A stretch of 64,000 nt of DNA from Gonapodya sp. JEL0774. Lineage: Eukaryota > Monoblepharomycota > Monoblepharidomycetes > Monoblepharidales > Gonapodyaceae. Under the pieces are notes generated by a model. That model searched no databases, had not been told where the DNA came from, and worked only from the letters and a program-made list of their open reading frames with translations. The position numbers were made by a program, and so were the translations under genes. Within the stretch, counting starts at the first letter, position 1. Every line of letters starts with the position of its first letter. The stretch covers positions 1 through 64,000 of the forward strand of contig JADIIX010000044.1 in assembly GCA_027604505.1 (NCBI GenBank), given 5' to 3'. Below, in pieces: positions 47,101 to 57,899 of this stretch.

Positions 47101-48724
47101 TAAAACTCTACCGTACCAGTTACCTGGCCCTAGCAGCCCACAATTGTCTCATTTTGCCCTCAACACAATCCTCGTGTATCTCTTCGGCAAGATACTTCGC
47201 CACATCAGCCAAAGCCACAAACCTTCTCGGCTTGCCCACCAGCCGTTCAGTCGCACTCCTATCACCATTGCTGCCGCCTCCCAGGGCCTGCCATCTTCAA
47301 GTCCGTCCCCTCAAGGTGTTGACCCTGAACTGGGTCTTCTGGACACCAGCTTAAGAAACTGGTACCGGGGCCTGCCGCCCGAACTAACTCATCCACACTT
47401 GTCGGGGCATTTGGAGAGCGTGTGGATTGGAGCATACTTGCAGATCTACTACCACGCGGCAATGATTGCGCTTCACCGGCCCAGTGCACATTACCCTCCC
47501 CAACCTTCAGGGTTGGACTACCCATATGGATCAGCACCACCGGGGGGGCCCAGAGTGCGTACGCCCGCTCCATTGCCTCTTGGAAAGGGATCTACCAGTG
47601 GCGGTGAAGCAGGAGATAACGGGGCCGCGCAAGGACACGTGTCAACGGATGAACGAGTGAATGGTGCAGTCGAGAATGATGGCAGGATAGACAAGAAGAG
47701 TGATGACCGCAAAACTCCGTCTTCCTCGCTTGGCGCAGGAAGTTTGAAGCAGCTACCCGTATGGCCCACGCCACTTTCGCGGGACATTTGTACCTCCTCC
47801 GCCGAGCGCGTGGCCAGAATAATTCAGGACTTCGTAGTACCGAATCCCTGGTTAAACCGATTCAATCCCTTTGCAGCGTATTGTATGTTCCACTCGGGAG
47901 TCGTTCATGTGATCAACATGCTGCACCCTTACGAAGTTGGTTCGGGTAGTGGTGCGTCTTCGTCCACTGGGTTGGGACTCGCGAACTTGGGGCTAGCGAC
48001 AAAGAAGCCAGAAGAACTTGTTGCATCCTCTAGGCAAAATCTGATCTCGCACATCATGGGACTCCGGCGGATGGGGAACTATTGGAGTTATGCCTTGAGG
48101 TATCTCGAAGCACTTGAGCAACTTCTCAGAGCAACTGGACTTCAAGATTGTATTCAGGACGCTAAAAATCAAGAAGAGGGGCATTTAGATGATTTGGAAG
48201 TGCAATCTGCCAAAGACGACGATGATGGGTGGGGCCGGGGCCTTCTGAACTACGGATTGGATGTCTTTGGCTTAAGTGTGGATGGAGGCAATCCAGCAAG
48301 TGCGTTTGCGTTCGCCCCGCCAACAATTGCACCCCTCGCCTTTGGGACATCGGCTCCGGTTTCGCGGCCGCGCTTGTCTTCCATCAGTCAATATGCTTTG
48401 CACCTTAACGGAGCTGGAGCTGGCCCCAGCGGGTTTCCATCAGTGGCTTCTACCACTTTCCCGGCGGCCAGTCTCTTTGGAGAGTCAAGTGTCTCTTCAC
48501 CAGTGCAGTCTGTCAGTGAGAAAGCCAATGGTGGGGAGGAGGTTTGGACTGAACGAGGTGGACAGGAGATGGAGCGTGATAATGGGGGAGCCCGTGAACC
48601 AGACCCCACCGATTCCACCAGGAGGCAGCTGCAGGAGCTCGCTTCGAGGTATCAGATGCAAATGCAGGAGCACGATAAACGCTCTCGCGATAATGTGAAG
48701 GAGGAACCAGCCGCAAACACGTGA
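44153..48724 (+). CDS. Zn2Cys6 / fungal-specific transcription factor (second of two)
   Basis: Nuclear regulator of about 1250 residues. Exon 1 is just ATG TTC CCA at 44153; exon 2 adds AFGASFPPHQQQQQPGK; exon 3 (44334-44406) gives EPKRKRSTKACDTCHRKKIR then CNGD. A 339-nt intron (44407-44745) splits the zinc cluster; exon 4 continues PCSNCTHSKQSCAYTP, completing all six cysteines, then KKRGPRVGYIESLERRLSQM, the linker and dimerisation coil. Next is a long low-complexity part with an RGG/AT-hook-like tract (RGGRGRGRGRPRGSRGGRG, about 45475-45530). The fungal-specific domain follows: FYEKLIPKNQHHLLLLNSIY (about 46458), WLYTGMAIRMAQELKMNVDY (about 46710) and WIERETRRRVWWSCFALDRQ, the last two residues coming after an intron. 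A second tract (about 47030-48200) carries YYHAAMIALHRPSAHYPP and WLNRFNPFAAYCMFHSGVVH. The C-terminus is Ser/Gly/Glu-rich, stop at 48722. Resembles xylanase/amylase-type activator architecture, but target genes are unknown. Confidence 0.9.
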
Positions 48725-48898
48725 TCATTTTGTAATATTTTGATGGGGTTACCAGAGGAGTAAATAGGGACTCATTATCATGCCCATGTACTATGGCAAT
48801 TTCTCTCGTCTATCAATGTTTGATCTTTGGCGAACTGCTTGTTGCCCTGCGCTCCTTGTTCATAATGTTGGATGGTTGTGTAGCGACTAAACACGATT

Positions 48899-49707
48899 CT
48901 ATAACGTGCTGACATAAATAGCCGCGATCGCGAGGATAATGGCAACGACAGAGCCTATGACAATACTAATAGTGTGCTCGGACACAGCAGCCTTATCTTC
49001 TTGACCTTGTGAAAGATATCCAGACCCTTGAAGGCGACGAGTTGACAGGGAAGCGGAGGATGCATCGAAGTCGTATGAGCTCGACCGAGAGAGGTCCTGT
49101 GTATCAAAGCATCCGGCACAGCTAAATATCAAACTGATCCAAAAGCGCGGATATCTGGGCAATGCATCCTCACCGATCCGCTACCTACTGTCGACGAACT
49201 CGATCCCCGAATCTGGTCAATTCTAGATTTCAACAGCTTATTCTTGTAGTCATCAGAAGACCTCGAGGGCGAGAGTCAGTTACCCGCCAGGTGACAAAGG
49301 TTGGAAGAATCTTCCACTCACTCAAGACCAGTAGACGAACCAGCTGGAGTCCCGAACGCACTTCCCAGGTTGCTCGACGTACCGTCCATAAACTGATTTC
49401 GTGCCGCTCTCCTGGCCTGCCAGGTCATGAACCAGCATTTACGGAGACGTGTGATTGATTCATGATCGGGTTTGGAAAGTCAAAGGGAGCATCAGAGGAC
49501 GGTTTCACAGCCCCGCAAGTGAGATAAATCTGCATCGGGAGAGACCTTGGTGTTGGCAATGCGGCTCTCAAGACTTGCGATGGATAGGCTTGACATTGGC
49601 TGATATTCTGAAGTGGGGATGGCAGATGAAAGGTCTGAAAAGTGGTACCTGAGGGAGGGCTGCTGATGAGTGGCGAAGAAAGGCCGAAAACCAACCCCGA
49701 AACCCAT
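48899..49707 (-). CDS. Small tail-anchored hypothetical protein
   Basis: The most secure part is the last exon (about 49117-48899): CAGCFDTQDLSRSSSYDFDA, a Ser-rich stretch, then EHTISIVIGSVVAIILAIAA, a single membrane span ending three to five residues before the stop, as in tail-anchored proteins. Upstream on the same strand are short open segments bordered by splice-like signals: 49707 (MGFGVGFRPFFATHQQ), SDAPFDFPNPIMNQSHVSVN (about 49500-49440), ARRAARNQFMDGTSSNLG (about 49415-49360) and SSDDYKNKLLKSRIDQIRGS (about 49260-49200). These would make a protein of about 170-200 residues, but the joins were not all verified. I recognise no family. A SNARE-like arrangement (helix plus C-terminal anchor) is possible but unsupported by motif. 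Confidence 0.4.
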
Positions 49708-49966
49708 CACGCACCTTGCTACACCAACTTATATCACGCGATGGGATTGTCCTTCGCTAAACGGGGTCTTTCTCTCCATGACTTTGCATCTCAGAGCCTG
49801 TGACAGACATATTTTTCAATCCTTTCCCCTCACAAAAACGACTCACGTTGTCATAATTCTTGTTGAACTTCCACTACAGGAAAGCGAAAGAACCCACTTT
49901 GGTAAAGGATGCTAAAAATTATATGTGGGTGCAACTACATAGTGAAATTGTAAATATCTGAATATG

Positions 49967-51489
49967 CTAATACTGTTCATTTTCGATGGGGCTGAACCCC
50001 TGCGTGGCCATATCTGTTGCGTAATTGTCTGATTTCATCGCAGGTTTGTCAGTTTGCGCTGAAGACTCCCACAAGAGACGGAAAAGATTGTTAATTAGAC
50101 AGAGTCCCACGACTGACATGCCGACTGAAAATACAGCAACTGAGTCAGCGTGCGTACACATAGTGAGACACAGTGAGAAAGCTGACTCACAAAACAGTGA
50201 GGCCATATCCAGTTGTGTGCCGATGGGAGGGATGCTGGGTGTGGCATTTCGTACGATGGGCATCGCAAAGAGCAGTCCCGGACCCATTGCTAACAACGGC
50301 CGATTGTTTAGGAAGTATTCTCACGAGGCACCATCGCAAAGCGCTTTACCCACCGAGAATAGGGAGGTCTAGCTTCCTGCCTTTGAAACGGATATCCACA
50401 GTGAGAAGTCCATAACCAAGAGAAAGTCCCCACTAGTGGTAATTTGATTTCAGGCGGATTTAGAGAGCAGTAGTACTCGGGACGTTCATTAACAGTGTGA
50501 CTTACGAAGATTGCAGACACTAAGAGAGCAAAGAGTTTGGTGGTTACACCACGAGTGATCTTGATAGCAACATTGTAGCTGAAGACCCCGGTTCGTTTGT
50601 CCGTGTCCAAGATCGACGCTTCTGCTTTGTAAGCGCCCGTAAACCCAACAACTTGGAATCCAAGTGGGATATAGCGACCTGGGGTTGCCGGTGGGAGACC
50701 GGTGAACGCATACACAACAGCGGTACCAGTGTGGACGTCAAAGGGGAAAGCGCTCGCTGTTGTTTATGAGAAATCAACATGGTTGTTGTTGGCACGACAA
50801 TGATAACGGACACGCACCATCGCCGTCATCGGAACTCATGGTTCCATCCACTCCAGGAGAAGTTGCGGTTAAATCGAACCTAAAAGTTTAAGAGGAGTTG
50901 CGGTCAGGTTTCGCTTTATGGTGAGGATTACATGTACGCACGTCTTGGAGGTATCGCCAGCAACGATTGTGACGTTGTTCAGGTTGTTGGCGTAGATTCC
51001 TGTTCCATCGAGCTGCAAAGAGACGGTTACGGTATGTACTCTTCGGGTGCGGGGCTGACTGTACTCACCGTGAGTCGGAAAGATATTTTCTCTGCGTTTG
51101 TATCCAAGCTCACCTTTAGGGGGGGTAGGAGGGCGCGTCAACTGATACTTCCCCTCCAAAAAAGTCCCTCTAAACTTGTCCCACTCACGAAGTGAGCAGA
51201 CACCACGATCCCATCGGCATAATTGTTCCCGTACGTTGTTATCACATCGTTTCCATTGGCATCAGTGCAAGGGGTGTTTGGGACACACTGCTTCTTGGGT
51301 TTCAGTTCGCTTTGCCCTTGCTTTATCGAAATGACGTTGAGAGCTACAACGATGGCGATGTAGAAGAGCCTGCGAATTGGAGTTCAAGAACTATTATATA
51401 GGATCGAGAGGATGAAGCAAGATAAGCAGCAACACCTACACCCAGCCGATTGGGAGGAGTCGCCTCCAGAGCGGTTGTTGAGATGACAT
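49967..51489 (-). CDS. Membrane protein A (YPFD-type copy; DUF4436-like)
   Basis: Member of a four-gene local family (A-D). It starts MSSQQPLWRRLLPIGW at 51489; after an intron comes an N-terminal membrane span (FYIAIVVALNVIS), then a lumenal/extracellular domain with CVPNTPCTDANGNDV and NNYADGIVVSAHF. Later exons have TKTCV-region beta strands and SAFPFDVHTGTAVVYAFTG (about 50760-50705), GRYIPLGFQVVG and TKLFALLVSAIF. Two further C-terminal spans and LINNLFRLLWESSAQ precede a cytosolic tail ending SPIENEQY at 49967. The FPFD motif and the N-span / large domain / three C-spans plan resemble DUF4436 proteins; this match is from memory and tentative. Function unknown. It is divergent from gene B. 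Confidence 0.65.
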
Positions 51490-51925
51490 GATGGTAGGGA
51501 AGTTGCGATGGGGATGGAAGAAGATAGGGAGGGATTTGAAGACGCAAGATGAGCGGGGGAAACTTGGATAGTTATAAGCAGAAATGTGCAGGATGATAAA
51601 ACAGAGTCTGTTCGCATTGGGAGGGAACAGTTTTGTAACTGTGGAGGATTTGTTAGGAGGGCAACTGTGGCAACTGTGGTCACAGATCAGGGATGGGCTG
51701 ACTGAGCAACCCCTGTACTGATATGAAACTGTTCTTGTGTTGTTGCTCCTTTCTGTTCCTTCTGTTCCTTCTGTTCCCGACCTCAGCCATCATGCCCCAA
51801 CTGATCCAAAGGGTTTCCCGTTCTGCTAAATCTGCCCTCTCTATAAGCTCTTTCCTTGTCAGAACAAGCTGTCCACTCTTTCTCTGGCATCCATTCTCAG
51901 TTCTCAACCAACTCTCTCCAGCTCG
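51490..51925. promoter_or_regulatory. Bidirectional promoter of A and B (duplicated region, copy 1)
   Basis: 436 bp between the divergent A and B starts. It shares extended similarity with 56092-56567: the same dyad (below), then a TCAGCCATCA..CCC..ACTGATCC stretch and a CCTTGTCAGAAC block ahead of gene B/D. Confidence 0.7.
51627..51642. promoter_or_regulatory. Dyad ACAGTT-TTGT-AACTGT in the A/B promoter
   Basis: A perfect 6-bp inverted repeat with 4-bp spacer, contained in a 19-nt string identical at 56199-56217. Each arm contains AACTG, the core of Myb-type sites (YAACTG). Two more AACTGTGG copies follow at 51663 and 51672. Confidence 0.5.
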
Positions 51926-53239
51926 ATGGTTTCCCTCGATCCTTCAGTACCTCTCTGGAGAAGGTTGTTTGCCGTGGGATGGTTGTGAGTGTCCCCGATT
52001 CCTTGCTGCTCATTGCTCTTCCCTCTGAACCATCGTCGTCCGTTGCAGCCTCGTAATACTCATTGTCGCGGCCGTTGCCAACCTGTATTACAAAGTGGAC
52101 AGTGAATATCACTTCACTTCCCAACGGTGTACTTGAGATTGGGACTAACACTATCATTATTTCAGATATCGTCGTGCAGGCAAAAGGCCTCGCTCTTTGT
52201 GCCGACGATGCGGTTTGTGTGGATACAGCCGGGAATCCCGTCATAAACGGATAGTGAGTAGAGTTGACAGACGATGTTTCCCTTGTTGATCGCGCAAACA
52301 TGAAATACTTCCAATCACACAGCAACCGGACTTTTGCGGACGGGTTGATTGTGGCATCGAAATTTGCGGGGTTGAACGTTACAACATTGGGAGTTTCCTA
52401 CCGCATGACGGTTCAGGGTCTCGGCAAATATGCGAGCTTAGATGGTTTAACGGTTGTGGCGGGAGACACCACACTGAAACTCAACGGAACTTCGGCTTCG
52501 GTGGGGTTGGACGTTGTGGTTACTTCCAATGTGGAGGGTAGGTGTCAAATCGCTTCTGCTTGTTCCTCAGTCGTCTTGGCTAGACTGACGAGCTTCCCTT
52601 CTGTTAGCCACCTTCTTCCCCATGGATGAATACGGTGGCGCCATCCCCATATTTGCGTTTGAGGGCAACGTCACCCAACCAGGCGCCAAAATCCCAATCG
52701 GGTTCCTGTCTCTGACTGGCAAGGGTGCATTCACTGTGTACTCGACAATCGCGGAGACGTTGGCTGCTCCCAATTATTCATATGCCCTACTCTTTCTCGT
52801 CAAGCGGAGTGGGACCACCAAGTTCATCTCGTTCCTCTCCGCCGCCATTCAGGTATGTGCAGCTCAAGTGTCTGGACCTAATGCTGTTCCCTCATGACTC
52901 AAATTTTCATATTCGCGATTGGTCACACCGTGAATGTAGGGTCTTGCAACCCTTGGATACCTTTTGATCACAACTGATGTTCGATACAAGGGGCAGAGGT
53001 TGTATATTATGCTGATCTGTGAGTTGTCTCGGAACGGAACTTGTCTTGATTGATGCAGTCTTTTACTTACACCATCTCGGCTGACAGCGCTTGGGATACA
53101 ATTGCTGTTCGGGTTGCCAAACCTCAGCACTGCGCCACCAACGATGATCATCATTTCTCTTGTCGTAGTAGGCACTTGCGTCATTAACAACATGTTCCGC
53201 TACGTTTGGGAAATCCAACCGCCTGTTAAAAATGCTTGA
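51926..53239 (+). CDS. Membrane protein B (PMDEY-type copy)
   Basis: It starts MVSLDPSVPLWRRLFAVGWL-like at 51926, sharing PLWRRL...GW with genes A, C and D. The next exon has the span FLVILIVAAVANLYYK (about 52052-52100). Then come GLALCADDAVCVDTAGNPV and FADGLIVASKFAGLNVTTLG (about 52330-52390), a domain with VSYRMTVQGLGKYASLDGLT and VVAGDTTLKLNGT, then FFPMDEYGGAIPIFAFEGN (about 52610-52670), GAKIPIGFLSLTGKGAFTVY and LVKRSGTTKFISFLSAAIQ. The final exons encode two or three C-terminal spans (TLGYLLITTD, LLFGLPNLSTAPPTMIIISL, VINNMFRYVWEIQP), stop at 53237. Closest relative is gene D. Function unknown. Confidence 0.7.
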
Positions 53240-53412
53240 TCGACACACTTTGTATTTGAAATGTCACTTCTCAATACTATAATTGTCTCAAATTGTTGAT
53301 ATGAGCACAAGTTAGATGCAAATACAGCTAGTATGCTATCGCGAAGCAAGACTTGAATCACTGATGGTTTTCGCTCCGTTCCGAATCCCTTACGGTCCCA
53401 GGAAACTTGGAA
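53240..53412. other. Short spacer after gene B
   Basis: AT-rich sequence between gene B and the receiver-domain pseudogene; probably the 3' end of B. Confidence 0.4.
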
Positions 53413-54115
53413 TCACCTCGCGACAAATTTCCTTTTTCCATCTTTCTCATTGAATGAGTTCTCAAGACGTCTTTCCAGCACCGTGATGAACGTATCGTAG
53501 TGGATTAGCTTCGAGATGAAGCCCTCCATGGTTTCCCGATACGTTTGAACATCGTGCTTGGTAGTATTTGCGGTGAGAACGATAATCAGTGGTTGCGGAA
53601 ACTCCTGTGGGAAAGATCGTATAGCTTGTGCGGCTGTAATCAAGGGTGGACTCTAGATCACCAAGCGAATTTTAGTGGTGATGGCATGTCGGTGCCACTC
53701 ATGATAGGCCTCAAAAATATCACACCAAGGAAAGGTCAAATCTATGAAACAAATGTGATCGGAGGTTCGGGAATAAGTACGGAGGCCCGGAGTCGCTTCA
53801 CTCACGGATCGCCTTGTTCGAAAGCCGGAAGCGCTTTTCCCGTCGCTTCACGGCCGTCTGCAGCAGTTTCTGGCACAAGGAGGATCTTGGACAGAAATTC
53901 ACCACCATCTCTTGATTGATCGGTTTGTCCTCTAAAGATACTCCGAGTGATGGGATATTATTGACCGGCATTCCCTGCTCCCCGTTCGCTGACCAACGAA
54001 TGATCTACCTGGTATCTTGGAGATTCAGATCCACACCGAAAAAGGCTGTGTTTGTCCGACACGCACGAAAAATGCTTCCAAGTGCTCCCTCTTTCCGAGA
54101 TTCAACGAACGACTG
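53413..54115 (-). pseudogene. Broken response-regulator receiver domain (hybrid histidine kinase remnant)
   Basis: The last open segment (53643-53413) reads FPQPLIIVLTANTTKHDVQT then YRETMEGFISKLIHYDTFIT, a textbook receiver-domain C-terminus (PI.ALTAN......GM.G.ISKPI), with Pro of the KP motif replaced by Leu. Upstream on the same strand, about 53735-53670 gives GVIFLRPIMSGTDMPSPLKF, corresponding to the phosphoacceptor strand D.IFLD..MP.MDG; the Asp position reads Arg and a frame change follows. Near 53905-53815 KILLVPETAADGREATGKAL could be the start of the domain. Stops and shifts separate the pieces, so I call it a pseudogene. It sits between the two duplicated gene pairs. Confidence 0.7.
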
Positions 54116-54369
54116 ATGAACATCATCCCGTCTTTCGGTTCATTTAAACACTAATGGATCGAATTTGAATGGTCATTTGGCGATCATTCCAGGAGTAATG
54201 CTCGAAAATTAAACTCAAATTGCATATAAAATCGTGGTACTAAGTATACTAACAATACATTTATTCCTTCACCAGCACTTCGCGCTCTCACCCTCATCAT
54301 TATGTCCCCACAGTTCCGTTTCACTCTGCGCTCCGAACACCGTGTTAACTCTTAAACCCACGACACATC
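54116..54369. other. Spacer downstream of gene C
   Basis: AT-rich at 54120-54260, then CT-rich. No gene seen. Confidence 0.4.
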
Positions 54370-56091
54370 TTACCGCCTCTCTTGCTCATTCCAAAACCTC
54401 GAAGCGGCAGCGGTAGGATACTGAACAGGACGGTATCCTGGATTACCCATTTCGATGTACTCGGGTTTGGCTGGGGGAAGCGAGGGGCGGTTGGGAGGTT
54501 GTTGGTATGCGCTGGGGATGGGCAAGCTTGCGGGTGTTTGCTGGTGGATCACGGGAGGGATGTGATGAGTGGATGAGAATGCGAGTGCCGTGCCGCAACA
54601 AACAACATACAGGTTCAATCTCGTACAAGAAACGGAAAATGTTGACCACCACGCAAACCCCGATGACGGAAAGTGCAACTAAATGGGTCAAACGAGGAGT
54701 TTGCGGGATCAGGGCACTGGGTAGAAGTAAGAGAGAGTCACATTCAAGACTCACAGAACAGCCCTGCCATGTCTAACTGAATCCCAATCGCTGGAATTCC
54801 TGGAGCGGCATTGCGAAGGCCTGTTAAGGCGAAAAGGAGAGCAGGTCCGGCGGCTGTGCAGTTGCACGTAGAGCAGGAGAGAGAATTGAACACAGATCAG
54901 TAAGAGTCCCTCTTGCCTGATCGCACAAATTAGGTCACATACAGACGACAGTATACTCCAGCTTTTTCCCCTTAAAACGTATGTCCACCGTGAGGAACCC
55001 ATAAGCAAGAGCCAGACCCCACTGAGGGAAGCGAGAGAGGATTCAATTAGAATTATGTCCGCGCGAAAGTCTCAACTCAAGAAACCGACCTGGATCACTG
55101 CTGTAAACACTGCAAAGAACTTGGTAGTCGAACTCCTCGCCACGGCTGCTAACACGGTGTAGGCATAGATGCCTGTTCTGTTGTCGGTCCCAATGATGGT
55201 GGCCGCGGTCGTAAACGAGCCTGTGGTTCCAGTGTTTTGAAAGCCCATGGGGATGTATCGTCCAGGAGTGGGGGTGGTACCCTGGAACGCAAGAACCGTG
55301 GTGGTTCCGTAATGGAAGTCAAAGGGGTAGGAGCTCGCTAGGAGTTTTAGGTGAGAAACGACCGAAGACGATTCCCAATGCGAAAGATTTTCGACTCACC
55401 ATCTCCGTCTGTGGAGCCAAACACCGCATCGATACCGACAACCGGTGCTGTACCGTCTAGAGTGACGAAACTGTCTCCCGCAACGATCGAGATGCCACCC
55501 AGATTTTCGGAGTACTTTCCAATGCCTCCGACCTAAGAGAGAGTGTGTTGAGCAAGAGTGACTTTGCTTGCCGAACGAAAAAGACTCACTGTCAGGCGGT
55601 AAGTAATTTTCTCGGTCAGGGTGTCGAGAGAAATCTGAAATGGGTCAAGACGATAAGCTAACTTGTTGCGCAGCGCCCATGAATCTTCCAACTCACGAAA
55701 TGTGCTGAAACTACCAGACCATCTGTGAATGTGGCATTGTACGTGTTGATTACTATTGCTCCAGTAGAATCCACGCATGGGGTGTTATTGAGACAAAGTG
55801 CCGTGGGCTTGGACAGAGCGGCACCTGCTCGGATGAAGAGCAGTTTGCGGGAGAAGGAAGGTCGTTTGCTTCTCGTTCGGCGGAGAGAGCAGGGAAAACG
55901 AACGACAAGTACCTTGGTTCTTGTAGGAGATGTTTGAAATCGCAGCTGCGATAAGGAGAACAAGCCTTCGATGGGAAAGGATGATGGGTTGAGAGGGAAA
56001 CGAGCAATGAGCTACTGGTAATCGGGGAAAACACTTACAACCAGGCAAGAGGATAAAGTCTTCGCCATAAGGGGATTGCAGATGCTGCCAT
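54370..56091 (-). CDS. Membrane protein C (YPFD-type copy; DUF4436-like)
   Basis: Paralogue of gene A. It starts MAASAIPLWRRLYPLAWL-like at 56091, then the span segment LVLLIAAAISNISYKNQ. ALCLNNTPCVDSTGAIVINT and NATFTDGLVVSAHF (about 55790-55695) match A's CVPNTPCTDANGND and YADGIVVSAHF. SSYPFDFHYGTTTVLAFQGT (about 55335-55270), GRYIPMGFQNTG and RTGIYAYTVLAAVARSSTTK follow. C-terminal spans end with VVNIFRFLYEIEP (about 54650-54610). The last exon encodes a Pro/Tyr-rich cytosolic tail (YQQPPNRPSLPPAKPEYIEM) that A lacks, stop at 54370. About nine exons. Function unknown; family assignment to DUF4436 is tentative. It is divergent from gene D. Confidence 0.68.
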
Positions 56092-56567
56092 GGTACGAAC
56101 TTGAAAAGCAGAGGGAGGCAAAATGAAAGACAATGGACTGCAAGTTCAGTAAGTTCCATTTTGAGATAATATGTAAGTAAACCCTGCAGTGCTGGGTTGA
56201 ACAGTTTTGTAACTGTGAAAGGGTTTGCGCAGGTGCAAGAGGAACAGCTGTGGGACCTCATGAGATCAGGGGGGGTGGGACAGCCAAACACCCTCAAGAC
56301 CTGTTCTTTGGTCGTTCTGTTCCCGGCTTCAGCCATCACCCCGAACTGATCCCAAGGGTTCCTTCTCTGGTAAACTTGCCCTGTCTGCCAGGTAAAAGCT
56401 CATTCCTTGTCAGAACCAGCCGTCCCCTCTTCCTCTTGCCTCCATTCTCAATCACCCGTCTACCCATCTGCACTTCCTATATCCTCAATTCACAATCTAC
56501 CTCTTCCTCTCCACTTGCTTCTCGCCATCACATTTCCACTTCTTCTCCCCTAAACACCTCCAATCTA
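56092..56567. promoter_or_regulatory. Bidirectional promoter of C and D (duplicated region, copy 2)
   Basis: 476 bp between divergent C and D starts. It is similar in order and sequence to the A/B promoter at 51490-51925, showing that the pair was copied together with its shared promoter. Confidence 0.7.
56201..56216. promoter_or_regulatory. Dyad ACAGTT-TTGT-AACTGT in the C/D promoter
   Basis: Identical to the dyad at 51627-51642 while surrounding bases have diverged, which argues for selection. Confidence 0.5.
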
Positions 56568-57899
56568 ATGGCTATCGCAAATGTACCTCTCTGGAGAAGA
56601 TTGTGGAGCGTAGGATGGCTGTGAGTACTCCTTTAGCACCATTTCCTCTGGGAGTCTTCCCCTCTCCAACCCATCTCCGAATCGACTACAGGGTGATCCT
56701 TCTTCTCGCGGCTATCGTTGCGAATCTCTTCTACAAGAAAGACAATCTTTCACTACAAAACAGAGGGAATGAACTTTGTGTTCAAGATGGGCTATGTTTA
56801 GATTCTAATGGGGCAGTCACGATCACTGGCTAGTGAGATTTCTCGAATCCCCGGTGTTCCAAGCATGTGCTTGTATTTAACCGGTATCTCCTCAGCAATA
56901 CTTCTTTCACCGATGCCTTAATTGTTTTCGTGAAATTCGCCGGTGTGGACACCAATGCGCTCAAAGTTTTCTATCGATTAACAGTGAGCTTCCTGCCTTT
57001 CTCCTCACCGAGCAATTTTCAACACATCTAAATTCTGTACCTTGCTCGTACAGGTGTGGGGAAACGGCAAATACGATACCAATTTAGGCAATGTGACATT
57101 CGTAGGTGGGGACACAACCGTCCAACTCACTCCGGGAATAGCACGCGTCGGAGTGGATGTAACCGCATCAGCCCTTAAATCTGGTAAGATCTTTCTTCAA
57201 CCCCATTCGATGCTCAGTGACTGATCTCTGATTGGTCTAGTGGCCGCCATCGCCCCCATGGATGAATACGTTTCTTCCTTCAGCATATTTGCCTTCGAGG
57301 GCACCCCGAGTGCGAAGGGTCGGTACATACCGATTGGCTACCAGTTCCAAGGGGGTAAAGGTGCTTGGAACGTCCTTATGGGGATCAGCGAAACACTTCC
57401 CGCGCCAAGCTACTCGTACACTTTGGATATGCTTGTTAAGAGAAGTGGAACAACCAAATTCGTGTCGATCCTTTCTGCGGTTGTTCAGGTGTGGTCAACT
57501 TGTTTAACGTTGGAAACCCCAATTGTATTTGACTCGTTCGGCTTTTAGGGCATGGTGACACTTGTGTACCTTCTCATAACCACAGGCTCCAAGAAAATTC
57601 ACATCGCAATGATCCGTACGTGAACATGCTGGCTTGAAATGGGGGTAATTTGTCATCCAACACGTTCCACTCTTGTGTGATAGACTTTGGAATCTTCCTG
57701 CTATTTGGTCTCCCAAGTTTGGGCACCTCCCCTGCAACCATGATTATCGGTGGGTTTTAAGTACAAAAATCTCAGAGTTTTTTGTCTTTCCTTACACTTC
57801 TCTCTTCTAATAGTGACCCTTGGAGTTATTGGACCATGCGTGATATTCAACATGTTCAAGTATGTCTATCAAATTTCTCCTCCTTCTCAACAGTCTTAG
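56568..57899 (+). CDS. Membrane protein D (PMDEY-type copy)
   Basis: Paralogue of gene B. It starts MAIANVPLWRRLWSVGWL at 56568; the next exon has a span (VILLLAAIVANLFYKK) and NELCVQDGLCLDSNGAVTIT. The extracellular domain has NTSFTDALIVFVKFAGVDTN, VWGNGKYDTNLGNVTFVGGD (about 57054-57110) and APMDEYVSSFSIFAFEGT (about 57252-57305). GRYIPIGYQFQGGKGAWNVL, LVKRSGTTKFVSILSAVVQ, and spans MVTLVYLLITTG, FGIFLLFGLPSLGTSPATMI and VTLGVIGPCVIFNMFKYVYQ follow, stop at 57897. Seven or eight exons. Function unknown. Confidence 0.7.
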
